Shown here: in pieces, positions 18,966 to 31,057 of the stretch | Numbering within the stretch: position 1 is the first letter of the stretch | How the letters are laid out: each line of letters starts with the position of its first letter | From: Nigrospora sphaerica | Taxonomy: Eukaryota > Ascomycota > Sordariomycetes > Amphisphaeriales > Apiosporaceae | DNA length: 64,000 nucleotides | Assembly: GCA_018287875.1 (NCBI GenBank) | Contig: JAGVVL010000017.1 | Span: 2,356,001 to 2,420,000 of the forward strand | Direction of reading: 5' to 3' | The notes under the pieces: model-generated | Databases searched by the model: none | Told to the model about the DNA's origin: nothing | What the model saw: only the letters and a program-made list of their open reading frames with translations | Made by a program: the position numbers and the translations under genes

Positions 18966-21303
18966 TTAAACGGCGAGCTGATCCTGGCTGCGCGAGTAAC
19001 ATGGCATAAACTGCGGTTTTGCGCGTCAGTCGTGCGTCCGGCGGCCCGGGGGCCAGGTTTCCAGGGGGCGGGGCGTCAGGGGGTTTCGACTTACATTGAT
19101 AACGATCAACATGGGTATGTCGAACACGTCACGCTTGATGGTCCAGCAATACGTGCAGTCCATCTTGCCGTCCTTCTCAATCTTGGAGATGCCGTGCTCG
19201 CCGTCGATGCGCGTTACCCGGTTGCTAAGGATGCTGCTCCGGGGGTCCTTTTGCCGCGGCGAAGTCGAGCCCTGCTCCATGGCTTCCGCCGATTCCTTGG
19301 TACGGTACTTGACAAGGCGGCATTTGCGCGTGACGTGGCCACGGCTGTCCCCAAACGCCAGCTGTGCGAAATCCTCGTAGAACTGTATGACACTGTCGTC
19401 GTCCATGAGCTCGGCAATGAAGACCGGCTGCGGCTTGTTTTCGTTGAACGTCCTCAGCTGCGCCGCCTTGATCCGAGGCGTCGTCAAGCCGCCCTTCTCC
19501 GTGTTGGTAGCGCTTGGGGGCTGCTCCCCAGAGTTGACGTTCAGGTTGGGCTCTTTGCCCAGGAGGACGTCCTTGGTCCACCCCGTCAGGGCGATGAATT
19601 CCTTGTTCACGGCCGCCACCTCGCCTGTTCTGCGACAGACGATACTGGGAGCCGGACAGTGCCCCATGAAGTCCTCGTACTCGAAGAGTGTACGCTGCAG
19701 GCACTTTTCCATGAAGATCAGGTCCTGTCGGTTCAGGTGTCGCGTGCAGGCGATAAAGGACGGACGTATACTCGCCAGGGACTTGGCGATCCGAAGCGTC
19801 TTTGTGCTCGAAAACCGTCCCTTGACGAATGCGATAAGGTTGTGGAACCCTGTTAGGTACTGGTAAGGCTCTTTCACCGTCTCGTAGATGGCCGACGGGT
19901 CCCGTTGCCTCTTGCCCAGTATGGACTGAGGACCGAATTTGGGAGTGGCCGACGATTTCGCCTTGGGCCTCGCTACGGGTTGAGCGGCATTGAGCGTGAA
20001 TGTGCCAGTCGTCGGGGACTCGAACCCAAGGTTGTGCGATTGTGGACTCGCCGTGTTGTCCGTCCCGGGGCTTGCCAGGCTCCCTGGGGTCGGGCCCGCG
20101 GCGGCGATGGCGTAGGCATGGGGCAGCCCATGTTGCAGATTTCCATTCGAGTACATGCCGTTGCTTTGCTCCGGGTTCAGGAAGCTGTCCATCATATTGC
20201 TGTCGTAGAGTGGGCCAAACTGGTTCATGCTGCCGCCGTTGGGATACAATGAGTTTCCTCTTCCGTAGTTCATGTCCGCTCCCGCGGGCCCGGCCATGGA
20301 CGGGTCTTTGGGCGGCGTCTCGGCGTTTCCAGAGGCCATCTGGCCCAATATGCCAAATTCCATGGCGCCATAGTGACTCCCAAAGTTGATGCCCTCAAGG
20401 TCGAAGTTGAAGAGCGCAGGGTTGCTGGGATCGAACATTGTCTGGGGGAAGCTGCGCATCTCGTTCGTAGGCGTGTGCACAGCCATGGACCCCAGAGACG
20501 GGGGGCGCGAGACATTCTGAGGGAAGGAAGTCGTCACCGGAGAAGGCTGACTGGCAAAAGGAAGGCTGTTTGGCAAAGCCGTCACCTGAGGCGGGTCGCC
20601 GAATATGGGATACGACTGAGGGTTGGCCGTGGGGGAGAAGTAGGACGACGCATCCGACGCCGTCGTAGAGGCGTGCCGGCCATTGGCCGACTTGGTCGAC
20701 ACGCTCGGGTTGTACCCAGGACCCAGGACTGGTCTCAAGGCTTCCGGCGGAGCGTCGTGCAAGTACTTGGCCTTCTTGCGAACGCCATCTTGACAGGCGT
20801 CGGCAAGGCCGCGCTTGACACACCTTTGGCAAGGTCGTTCGTCGCCTTCGTCATGGTCAGTATCAACTCGCCAAGGCAAGAAGGAAAGCCGCGGGCCTGG
20901 GCCCGGAGCGCCAACACCCGCCAAGTAAACCTTGGTGCTGTGGTTGATGTAAAAGGCAATGTCCAGGCGCCATGGAGCCGACTTGTCCCGTGGTCATACG
21001 AGCGTCATACGATGATAGACTTAGGAAAGGTTGATCCTTACCGCAGGTCAAATGTGCTCGTTGGCAGGCAAAACATGCGCGCCTCGCCTTCTTCCGGCGT
21101 GGGCGATGAGGATCTTTGGGGTCATATTTCTTCTTGACCTCCCCCGACCCTTCGGTGCCGGGCTCGGGGGACGTGGTGTTGTGCTCGGCCATGGTGTCGT
21201 CTCCGTCTGTCTTGATCGTATGATCCGGGTCGTCGTAATCATGCTCGTTCTCAGACATGGCATCTGAGACTTCTGCACCGTTCGCCTCAACCTCTTCCGG
21301 CAT
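18966..21303 (-). CDS. acuK: Transcription activator of gluconeogenesis AcuK (Zn2Cys6 and PAS)
   Basis: Proposed exons are 21303-21042, 20845-19095 and 19010-18966, giving 685 residues. Intron 1 splits the zinc cluster and the splice restores it exactly: C77-FA-C80, C87, C93-QR-C96 and C105 (CX2CX6CX5CX2CX8C), preceded by the basic stretch [11 protein letters not shown] Ser/Pro/Asn-rich middle follows, then a PAS-type domain (about 470-585) with [18 protein letters not shown]. The C-terminal part, with [20 protein letters not shown], is diagnostic for the AcuK family. The last 15 codons are a separate exon and end in SRSQDQLAV. In Aspergillus, AcuK with AcuM induces gluconeogenic genes on acetate, ethanol or amino acids. 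A TATATATAG lies only 10-20 bp before the ATG, so the true transcript start needs care. Confidence 0.92.
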
Positions 21304-22464
21304 CTTGTCTTAGTTCTATATATACTCGTCTTCAGCCTCCGGGGCTCTCTGCGATGAGCGCGGCAACGCAGGCGCTGCAGACCCCAGCTTGCTCACGGGT
21401 TGACGCAACCACACCTCCCGGCACAGCGTAGGCAGCGAGCTCGTGCAGGCGTGTTACCGCGGGACAGGGGAGGGGAAAGGGGGGGGCGAGAGGGCTTCTA
21501 GTTTCCAACTACTGTTGTTCGTACTGGGGCGCGCTCACGGTGACGACGGGGGAGGCAGGTCTCTGCCAACGCGGCCGGTGACCCCTGGTTCCGTTCTCCC
21601 AGAGCAACCTGCGCCTATCCCCACCGCCCGGGGGAGCTTCTCTCGACGTCAAGGCAGGCTGACTCTCGTGCGAGCGCCGCGCGTGGACCAGTGCGAACAG
21701 CTGGCAGGACGTATGCAATCCAATAAGGTTGGCGCACAGTCGGGCTTGCGTGTCTTGTGTAGCGGCAGGGCTCCTCGGGGTCGTAAAATAGAAACAGAGC
21801 TACAGCAGAGGCACGGCGCAGCACCGTGTAGATGCAGGGTTCCAGACGCAATGGGGAAATGTTGTGTGTTTCCGCGGTGCGACGGCCCTCCAAGCCTTCT
21901 GGGGCTCAATATCACCCGTATCTACTGCGTGTTCCAGAGTATTGCACAAGACACTACGCAGCAAGACGCGCTCTCTCGTATTCATAACCAGAGGCCGGTG
22001 TGTCGCCAATGGGCGTCCTTGGGAGCAGTGAGTGGCGTTTTCCTGTGCGACACCCGCTGGGCTCTCTGCCAGGGAGGGGATGGTCGAGAGAAGCGGACCG
22101 GCTGGGGCCGCTGCCGACTGTGCGTGTGCCGCCCGCAAGCTCTGGACGAACCGTGGGGGAGGTAGAGGATAGGCCGGCGGCAGGAAGAAGCAGACCTTGT
22201 CCTCGCCCTTGGCGACTCTGGTCGCGTGGGCCTGGAGACGTGGGTGTATGTGGGTGAAGCTTCTGGCGGGGACTCTCCGGCTGCCTCACTCCCGGTGTGT
22301 GTATGTATGCGCGCGCACGCAAGTCTCCGCCTGCCGGCCGGCGTCTTCGAGGGGTCACGCGTCGGCGGGTGAGGCACCGGGGTGTCTGACCGGGGTGATA
22401 AGCGGAAAATGCTTGATACTCCTGCAGCTACCCGCGGCCTACACGCCCGTTCGCATACGGACTC

Positions 22465-22487
22465 TTTTTTTTTTTTTTTTTTTTTTT
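22465..22487. repeat. T23 homopolymer
   Basis: Twenty-three consecutive T, followed by GGGGCGCGCGCGG. It lies within the gene-free region upstream of acuK. Confidence 0.95.
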
Positions 22488-24212
22488 GGGGCGCGCGCGG
22501 AGAGGGCGGTCGAGGGCACTGGCACGTATCGGAGGGCGGAATCAGGCGGCGATCGCTAGGTCGTAGGCAAGGTGTCGGTAGATACACGGCGAGGTCGGGT
22601 TCCCTCGTGGCTTGATCCAAGAGGCGTTTTGATCCCTCCCCCCGTCTCAGGCGGTCCGCATGCCCAGGCCGGTTGCGCTGACGGTGGTGCCGAGCGGGCA
22701 GTCAGGTACGCACACGAGGTGGGCGGCAGCGGGAAAGCGACCCGCAGGAGAAGTGTCACTCGACGGGGCGCGGCGAGCGGTGCGACGCGCGGGTGAATCG
22801 TCGAGTCGACGTCGGGCCAAGACAGGGTGGCGGGAATCCAACTAGCCGCGTATAGTGTGCGCTCCTAGGCGTTTGGGCAATAGATGAACATGTAATAGAT
22901 GTGGTTCAGAGGAAAGGCCGCTAACAAGAAGTCGCGCAAGCGACGGCAAGCGAGTGAGTGAGTAAGCAGACAAGCAAGCAAGCGGAAAAGACAGGCGGCG
23001 GTTGGAGATGCAGCTTGGTCTCGCAACGTCGACCTCTTTCCGTCTGTCAGGGACGGGGTAGCGCACGGAGTGGAGGGTGCAATAATGGGCGATTCTGCTT
23101 CTTCTGCCTTTCCCCCAATGGTGGCTAGCTTATTTTTTTTCCCTCGCACCCAGTCGATCCTTTCAACCAAGTCCGCCCGCGACCGGCTGTGCCGGGACGG
23201 CCTTGACCTTGACGGGGACAGAGTGACGAACAGGCAGGCAAGATGAGCGGCCATTGGGATCGCAGACTCGCGCACAGAGTGTGGGCTACCAGGATCATCA
23301 CTGTCAAAAAGTTCCCAATGTGGGTTGCAGCGCCTGCCGCTGGGTGGAGGATGCGGGGTTCGCTCCTGGCGGGTGGGAGAGGAAGCACGGCAACGGCAAA
23401 CATCGGCAAGATCCCCATCATCATCGCCATCGTTGCCCGCTGGATTAACTGACTTTTGCGCTCCATTACCAACGTGAACTGCGTGCACTACCCGTGGTGC
23501 CGTGTGTCCATTCCGAAGCGACGGATGCACTCGGTACACGAGTCCATGACGCATCACGGGCTCGGAGAGATAGGTACATACCCAAGTACTTACTTAACGT
23601 GAGCACATGTGGGCGGGAAGTGCTGCGCACGCGTTTGGGGGAGCACTGAAGCTTACAACCGAGAACCGAGCAGGAACCGAGAGGCAAGGGTTGATTTCTT
23701 TTTCATGTCCTCGGGATTTCCCCCCGCAGACGAATACTTGTGTGTTTGTATGCATGGCAGCTAAACGGCAAGTACTTTCTTTCCATTGGTAAACTCTACA
23801 GGCCCTCAAGCGGTACTGAGACAGGTATATGCATACATACATCATGACCATGACCATGACCGCCACCACTACCACTAAACCTGTACTTCGCAACCAAACA
23901 GGAACCCACGTATGCACACATGTATACATGTACATATGCTACTACATGCAGAAAATGCGTTTCCTGTTTCTTTACCCCCTATCGTCGTCCGGCGATGCGT
24001 CCTCCGCCCTAATTCTCTCTCTCCTTTCGGTCCCGACTTTGCGAGATCGGGTAGGCGGCCTGACCGGTGGAGGTCGGCAGCGTGGGTTTGGGCCCAATGC
24101 AAGCAGCGTAGCCCTAGGCAAACCGGGTTGAAGGAACGGCATTCTGGGCCCTTTCCCACCCCTGGCTGCAGGTGCCCAACAATCAGGTCCTTGCTTTTAC
24201 CCATGCCTCATC

Positions 24213-24236
24213 CATGCCGCCATGCCGCCATGCCGC
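24213..24236. repeat. 8-bp tandem repeat, three copies
   Basis: CATGCCGC is repeated three times head to tail. No coding or regulatory role is apparent. Confidence 0.85.
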
Positions 24237-27200
24237 GCCAACTCAAGACGCTTGCCCAGCCTGGGCTCCGTCCATATGGCCAACAGTCATATTGTGTAAG
24301 CACCTCATCCAGCGTGCTGGTCGGCCGAGAGCGCGACCCTCCAGTATGGAGCCCGTCGTCTTACCTACCAGCCCGACTAATAGTTCGCTACAATTCATTT
24401 TGACCCCGCCAGCCTGCGTATCGCTAGGAGCCCCGCGATGCGTCGCGGGCGAATGCCTCCTGGTTGTCCGTCCTAGTACAACTATTGGGCTCGGACTCTG
24501 CATCTCTGTACTGTGTAGACCAGCTGCACCAGGCCTGCTTTTAAGAAATACATCCACATCACGAGTTTCTTGTGAAAGGGTTTCCAGCCTCGAAGAAAGG
24601 TGCCTCGGCTGGGGCCCTTACTACCTGTATACATGTACACATCGTCCCGTGGCTTCTGACAGGCCCTTTGATGTCCCCGGAAAGACTGTTAAGCACGCGA
24701 GCAAGACACGAGACCGAGTGGATTTAGGGGGCGGCGGCCAGTGAGTGGCCACGAGCCCGAATACGTCCATCCGTCCATTCCCATCCCTTTCCCCCCCCCC
24801 TTTGGTTCAGTCAGGCCAGTCAGCACGCGAAGGTTTTAATTAAGTCGGCTCCGCCTAAACCGCAGGTAGGCCAAGTGCTTACATACGATGTAGGGCCATT
24901 CAGCTACACGTCGCGAGACGAGGTACGCATGCGTGTACCTGTAGGGCGCGGGTTGGCGGCATCTTCCAGCATCGAAGCCAGCGCCGGCTGCTGCAGATCT
25001 CCCAGGCACGACGCACCGGCCATTTGCCCGCGAGACCGTGTGCACACCCTCGTCCGCAAACGGTGGTCACGGCAGCTGCCCTTTTGGCCATGACGGGGGG
25101 CTCACCGAAAGAGACACAGCGAGGGAGAGATGGAGAGGGGGGAAAGAGACGGGAGCCCTTGACTCGGGAGCCCCGTCTCGCAGCGCAAGCCCCAGGCGCA
25201 TCCCTACCCGCGCGCTCCGGTGTGCCTGGCGATCGTCGGCGCTCTCTGTGCACGCACACCCGTAGCCCCCGAGTCGCCGACCACCTGCAAGTGCGAGAGG
25301 ACGAGGGGCGCGGGCGGCACCGGCGCCGCCGTCACCGTCCCCCCTTTTATGCAAACGCCGGTTGCGTGGCTGGTTGGCCAGCTCGCCATCGCCCGCAAGG
25401 GCGGCCGCAGGAAGATTAATCTACGCCGCCCAGATCGCTCACCTCAGCCGCGACGCTCGCCCGCCACCTCGTCTGCCACCGCCGGCTACCCGCGTCAAGT
25501 ATGAGCCGCCACGTTTCGATATACCGGTTTCGGCGCTGGAGCCTCAGAAAACGCCCCCATCACCCACCCCGCCGGCGTCTTTCCAGCTCACGCGCTGGAG
25601 TGCCACGCCTGTCGGTCCCGCCGCTCACGAGACGTCCTTTGCGTCAGAACCCCCCCCCCCACAGCAGGCGGCCTGCCGTTGGCAACCGGCCCTGTGCCTG
25701 TCATGCTACAGAGGGGGATACGAAGCCCGGTCCGGCCGACCCTGGCATCTTGGGGGCTAATGCACAGCAGCTCAGCTCCGCGAGAACCCGTCACCGCTCG
25801 AATCCTCGGAATAGAGGGCAGAAAACGAAAAACCTGGTGAGCAGGGCCGCCTGAACGCTAATGGCGCGGTGCTACCCGGACAGCCCTACTCCGGACATGG
25901 CAACAGCTTTCAGGTTCTTTTCCGCTGCCAACATGGATTCCGCAATCGGTTGGCATGCGTCCAAAGCGGCACCGCGTAGAACAGATCACCGCAGTCAAGG
26001 CGGCCATCCGGGAGCCTGTCTCACCCCCGTGGTGTCAGCACACTGGCGGGCCGGGGCGTACGGCGGATCGCCTTCCCCATCATCAGCCACCGTCTTTTTG
26101 CCCAGAAGGCCGCAAGTCGGGCAGCTGCATGGCCGACGCCATGGTTGCGCAGGCAATGCAAGATCACTAATTCTCGCAGGCGCTGATCAAGCCATGACTA
26201 AGTGGCTTTGCTATATTCACGAGCCTTCGTATCACTCACCCTCGACGGCCACAGGGATCCCGCCTGCGAAGGGGCCAGCATTGGGTATCGGGGGCGTGCA
26301 TTGAAGTCCGCCCCGGGCTATGCTTCTACATGTGGTCTAATGAAGAGAGCCGGTCGCAGTGTGCTCGCAAGGTAGGAGGGCTTGGACCCCCCCCAGAGTT
26401 GCCGTCCTGTCCCGGCATATTGTGGCCTGGATGATGCCCCGAGACGGATCCCAGTATGGCAGTCTCTGAACGTCCACCGACGCGGCAGCTGGTGTTGCTG
26501 GGAGAACTGTGCCGGTTTTGCGAGTCTGGAGAAGTTCATTTCGTTACCCAAGTATGACAGCCCGAATGGGAACGATCAAGTGGACGAGTCGCAAGAACGC
26601 CATGTTCGCCGCCGCGTCCGCCCTTTGCCGCCATAAACCTGAACCGGCTGCTTTTCCTTCCGCCAGTCGCTCGCTGTATTCGCTGCGGGGGAACACGGCT
26701 TGTAAGGATTTCCGGACATGGCGCAAACAGCACTGGTGCCTCCCTCTCTCTCTCACCTGTGCCACGGGCGAGAGAAAAATGTAGATCAACGGGAGAGCCA
26801 GCAGCTGGAACGGACTGAAAAAACACGGCCTGGCCAGCAACTCGATGGTCCTCGGAGCCGAGTCCCACCCCCCCAACAGAATTGCAATGCATGTGGGAGG
26901 GGAGGTATCTATAACCTCCCGTGCAGCGCGCTGCGCGGTCCGGTGACACGACCCAAGGAAGGACTGGGGTTAAACAGAGCCCTCATGCACTAACCGGTGG
27001 GCGTGGCCGGACCGGGCTTCGTTGACGCCATCGTGAACGGGCCCTTACCCTTCTGATGACAGGGCCCGGCCATCGGGGCAGGGGAAAGGGGGGGATATGC
27101 TGCAGATCGATCACCCCGGTCTCTTGGGCCCGATCGGAAAAGCCCTGCACACCATCTCCAGGCGATCTGAGGTGGCTGCAACCCATCCCCCCCTCCCAAT

Positions 27201-28538
27201 GGGGTCAGCTCGAGGGATCCCAGGCCCCCGTGTATAGGCTGGCCAGCGGCAGCGGGTGGTGGTGCCCTCCTCCGGGGGGCCGGCAACCGACCGTGCCACA
27301 GCACACAGCCTCGCCTTTACCTGCAGGGCGCGCGCGCACCCAGGGCAGAGGACGGACGCACTCACCGGGGGGGACAGGGGGGTCGGCATCCGCGCCGTCC
27401 ACCCGGCGACCCTTCGTCGGGCGGGGGAGGAAAAGAAAAGAAGATGGAGGCCCGAGGCGATGGAGGGGTTTTTGGGCAATCCGCCGCCGCGACTCCTGCC
27501 ACACGATAGAGCGGGTGGCGCCGCTGCGACGGCGTCTCGGGTCGCCCCTTCCCCCCCCCCCTTTCCCTCCGCCGCCCCCTAAAAACCCAGCAACCCGCTG
27601 GAACATGAGGCTCGCCCGTCTATCTAGCGTGCGGAATGACCCGCGTGTAGCCCCCCGGCGACGGCGTTTCACTGGAGAGAGAGAGACAAGAGGCGGCGAT
27701 AGTCCGCGTGTAAGGCGCCCACCGGGGACGGCGGTGACACACCCCTCGTGAGCTCCTGGATTTAGGGGGCGCAGGCAGCGCGGTAAAGACGTCTCGATCT
27801 TCAACGGATGCGACCCTGGCCCAGATCTTGTAGATTGTGGGGGTTACGAGTCTCGTGTCTCTTCGTTGGCTTTCGATAAGCTCCCCTCCCCCGCCTGGGA
27901 GAGTGGCGGCCGGCGTCTCGTGAACGGTGTCCCTCGCTGTCCATCAGTCGCGCCGGGCCCCGGGTCGTTTTCTTCGCAGGCAGCCTGCCGGAAACCAGGT
28001 GGCGAAGTAGGTGAGAGCAAACGAAGAGACCGCGAGGCGCATGACTTGAGGAGGGTACACACCCTCCCCGGCGGATGGTCAGGCAGCGTTCCACTTTGCG
28101 CCCCCCGGCTATCTCCTATTCACACGCCGGCACTTTGCCCTCCCCGGGGGGGATCGAGGGCCAACGACCGTGCCTCTTCCTCCCCGGGCCGAGAGGGGTG
28201 TGGAATGCGAGGGGAGCAAAGAAAGCCACTTGCGTCTTCAGAATACGGAGGGAGGGAGAGAATAGACATTCTATATTGTGCAATCGCCACATGCTTGCTG
28301 AAAAGAAAATCCGCCCTCTATCGTGAGATCATTGTCGACGTGTCGTTCCCATATCTCATCTCCGCCGACGTCATCTTGGCCGTAAACGCCCGCCTCCTAC
28401 TTCACTGCCGTGTATGTACATTATACAGAAATCATCGTACTCGCTCAACTCGGCCCCGTCCAAGGTTCTTCTCACGCCTGCGTGCTCCGATGGCAAACAT
28501 ACTTCTCGGTCTCTTCGCGAATACTCGGGCCTCGCTTT

Positions 28539-31057
28539 CTAATAGGTCTCCGAGAGACCTTTGAAGTCGGGCACGGCGGTGTCGCACTTGAAGTCCCTGT
28601 CGTAGGCCTTGGCGGGGAGGATACCGGCCTCGAGGCCCTTCTTGTAGCTCCAGAGGGGCGCGCTCTCCGTGTCCCAGGTCCAGTACCACCAGCCCAAGCC
28701 CTTCTCAAACGAGACCATCTGGGCCTCGGCGAACATCTTGAGGAACTTCTTGTACTCCGGCGAGTAGGAACCGATGCCGGCGTTGGCCTGGTCGCAGCTG
28801 CAGCTGCTGTCCTGGGCCGGGCAGCGCGGCTCCAGCACCTCGGTTGAGGGGTCGCCGGAATCGTAGGTGCCCGTCCAGCGGTTGCCCCATCCGACGTTGG
28901 TGACGTGCTTGGCGCAGTCCGTGTCGGCCTGCGACCACTCCGCGAACATGGTGGGGCCGAAGCCCGTCGAGCGGTCCATGGACTCCAGCGTCTGCTTGGT
29001 CCACCCGTCGCACGCGTACTCGACCTTTTCCTTGTGTGTGTAGACGATCTGGTCCTTGTTGAAGATGACGTACTGGTGCACGTCGAGCACCAGCCCGTCG
29101 AGCCCCTGCAAGCGCCCCTGCCAGTTGCCCAGGCCCATGAAACCGTCGCCGAACACGACGTGGGCCTTGATGCCGTTCTTGCGCACCAGCTGGAACGCAT
29201 CCGAGGTCCAGGTGGTGACGTCGTCGGCGGCCAGGTCGACCATGCGCGGCTCGTTCGCCAGGCCGTAAAACGTGACGATGTTCTTGTACCGGTCCTGTGC
29301 GAAGAACTGACTGAGCCGGTCGTGAACGTCCAGACTGCGTTGGCGGTTCAGCGACCCATCGGTGCCGTTGAGCCATCCGATCGGCCCCAGCCGTCCGCTG
29401 TGGTTCCAGCCATTCTGGGAACCCGGGATGGCGTGGAGATCAAGGTTGACTCGCAGCCCGTGCTTGCGGCACCACTCAATGGCGCGCAGCAGATATCTCC
29501 ACGACGTCCGGAACACGTATGGGTCGCCGTCGTAAACCTCCACGGCCCAATAGCTATACGGAATGCGGACGTGGTCGAGGCCGGCGTTGACGATGTCTTT
29601 GATGGTCTGCTCCGTAACAAAGCTGGCGTAGTGCTTCTCGAGAGTCGACGCGGCAGTCTTGGGACCCAAGTGCTTGCAGAGCGTATACTCGTCAACGATA
29701 CCCAGCCTCGAGTCGTAAGCGAAGAGTGACGGCGTGATGAATGGTTCGAGACTCAACCAGCCCCCCAGGTTGACGCCTCGAGCGGGCTTCTTGGTGTAAT
29801 CACCCCAATCCTTCTCAATCGCTGGCACTTTGTCGTTGGCGGCGGCCGAATCGTCCCACTCCGTGAACAGGCCCATGATCGGAAGACCGCCTACCATCTC
29901 TTTAGTGTACGTCAGGTTAAAATCCTTCGTATCCGCCCAGGTGAAGGGATCCAGATAAGTTCCGCGATCCGCAGGCGGAACGCTCTCTTTGGGTATGTTT
30001 TTGAGGTTGGACTTGTCCGATCCCGAGTCCTCCGCGTTCTTCTTACTCACCACCACCGCGACCACGATGATGATGATCAAAAGCACGACAAGAACACCGG
30101 CGACGATCCCTGGAACGCTGTTAGTACGCGTGTGGCTGGGGGATCTTTGATCCGTGACTGACATCTTCGCTTTTTCCTATTGGCAGGCGGGCGTGGCTTC
30201 TGCAAGCCGTTCTTATCGTTTAGAATGCTGTCGTAGCTATCGTAGCTGCTGTGTTTACTTCCGAGCCCGCCCCGTATGCCCGGGTAGACGGCGCGGCCTT
30301 CTTCGACAATGGCGCCGCTCACGACTCGGCCCTTCTTCCGGTTGTCGTGGCTCTTGCGTGCGCCTTCGAACATGCGCTCTTCCGGTTCCGAGTCGACCAC
30401 CCTCCTGTAATGCTTGGACCTTCTCGGCGACTCGTCCTGCTCGACACCAACATAAGCGTCCTTCCGACGCCTGTGCTTCCTGGGTGATTCGTAGTCGGTC
30501 TCGTGGTCCGTCACAGCCTCCCTACGTCGCCGCTCTGGTCGCGACGCAGCGCGAGCCCGTTCCTCGTCCGTGTACCCTGCCTCGGCCCGCCGGCGCGCTC
30601 GTCGGGCCTCCCGATCCTCGTCATCCGTGTATGCCGCTTCGGCCCGTCGCCGAGCTCGCCTGGCCTCCCGGTCCTCATCGTCCGTGTGCGCCTCGGCCCG
30701 CCGGCGAGCCCGCCTTGCTTCCCGGTCTTCGTCATAGTGGCTGTCCCGCCTCCTGCGCTCTCTCTTGGGGGGCTGATCGTCTTCTTCCACGACGATGCGA
30801 TCGTCTTCATCCGCAGGCCTGGGCCGCCGCTTCTTCTTCTTCCTCTCGGGGTCTCTGGGCGGTTCCGAGGGCGGGTGCCTGATGTTATGGTCGTTTAATT
30901 GCGCCAGCACGTCCGGAGACAATTGCTGCGCTGGGGCGTCGGAGGCCCGTCGCGAGCTATGATCGCGCGATTTCCGCTTCTTGTGGCCATGTTTCCTCTC
31001 TCCGTGCCGGCCAGGCTCGTGAGGGCGGCTTGTGCTACCGTCGGGCGGTGGCGGCAT
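28539..31057 (-). CDS. exgD: Membrane-anchored exo-1,3-beta-glucanase, GH5 (ExgD type)
   Basis: Type II membrane enzyme trimming cell-wall 1,3-beta-glucan. Exons are 31057-30163 and 30109-28539; the 53-bp intron has the perfect branch site TACTAAC. The product is 821 residues, close to Aspergillus ExgD. Residues 1-298 form a highly charged cytosolic region with three near-identical repeats of DEDREARRARRRAEA and the family motif GRVVSGAIVEEGR. The splice gives RKKRRW followed by a hydrophobic helix (about 300-320). The outside domain carries the GH5 motifs: RGVNLGGWL, the acid/base Glu in GLANEPRM (about 585) and the nucleophile Glu in MFAEWSQ (about 689). Reading the second exon alone would give a false start (MSVTDQ) inside the intron. 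It is divergent to the E1 beta gene, 1.2 kb away. Confidence 0.93.

Larger units (their letters stand above)
21304..28538. other. 7.2-kb stretch without a recognised gene, upstream of acuK
   Basis: I could not recognise a gene on either strand. Open frames up to 240 codons occur (for example 21443-22165 and 27056-27751 on +, 22865-23557 on -), but they overlap antisense frames and have biased, motif-free composition. The stretch is rich in homopolymers: T23 at 22465-22487 and C runs at 24791-24800, 25651-25660 and 27551-27561. CATGCCGC is repeated three times at 24213-24236. The part nearest 21303 must hold the acuK promoter; the part before 28539 is the exgD 3' flank. Confidence 0.45.

Noticed and set aside
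22465..22487. Pol III terminator for a hidden small RNA gene
   Set aside because: T23 is far longer than a Pol III terminator needs, and no A-box or B-box sequence is visible upstream.
21443..23557. Frames of 240 (+) and 230 (-) codons upstream of acuK
   Set aside because: Low-complexity, motif-free and overlapping other frames; no support for coding.
27056..27804. Opposing frames of 231 (+) and 199 (-) codons
   Set aside because: Mirror frames of a C/G-rich segment; neither looks like a protein.
28905..29729. 274-codon open frame antisense to the glucanase
   Set aside because: It is a shadow of a GC-rich coding exon with no family motif.
30109..30164. Start codon MSVTDQ for a 541-residue glucanase
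   Set aside because: The ATG overlaps the donor of a clear intron (GTCAGT ... TACTAAC ... CCAG). Splicing joins the membrane helix to the long charged N-terminal region, as in ExgD.
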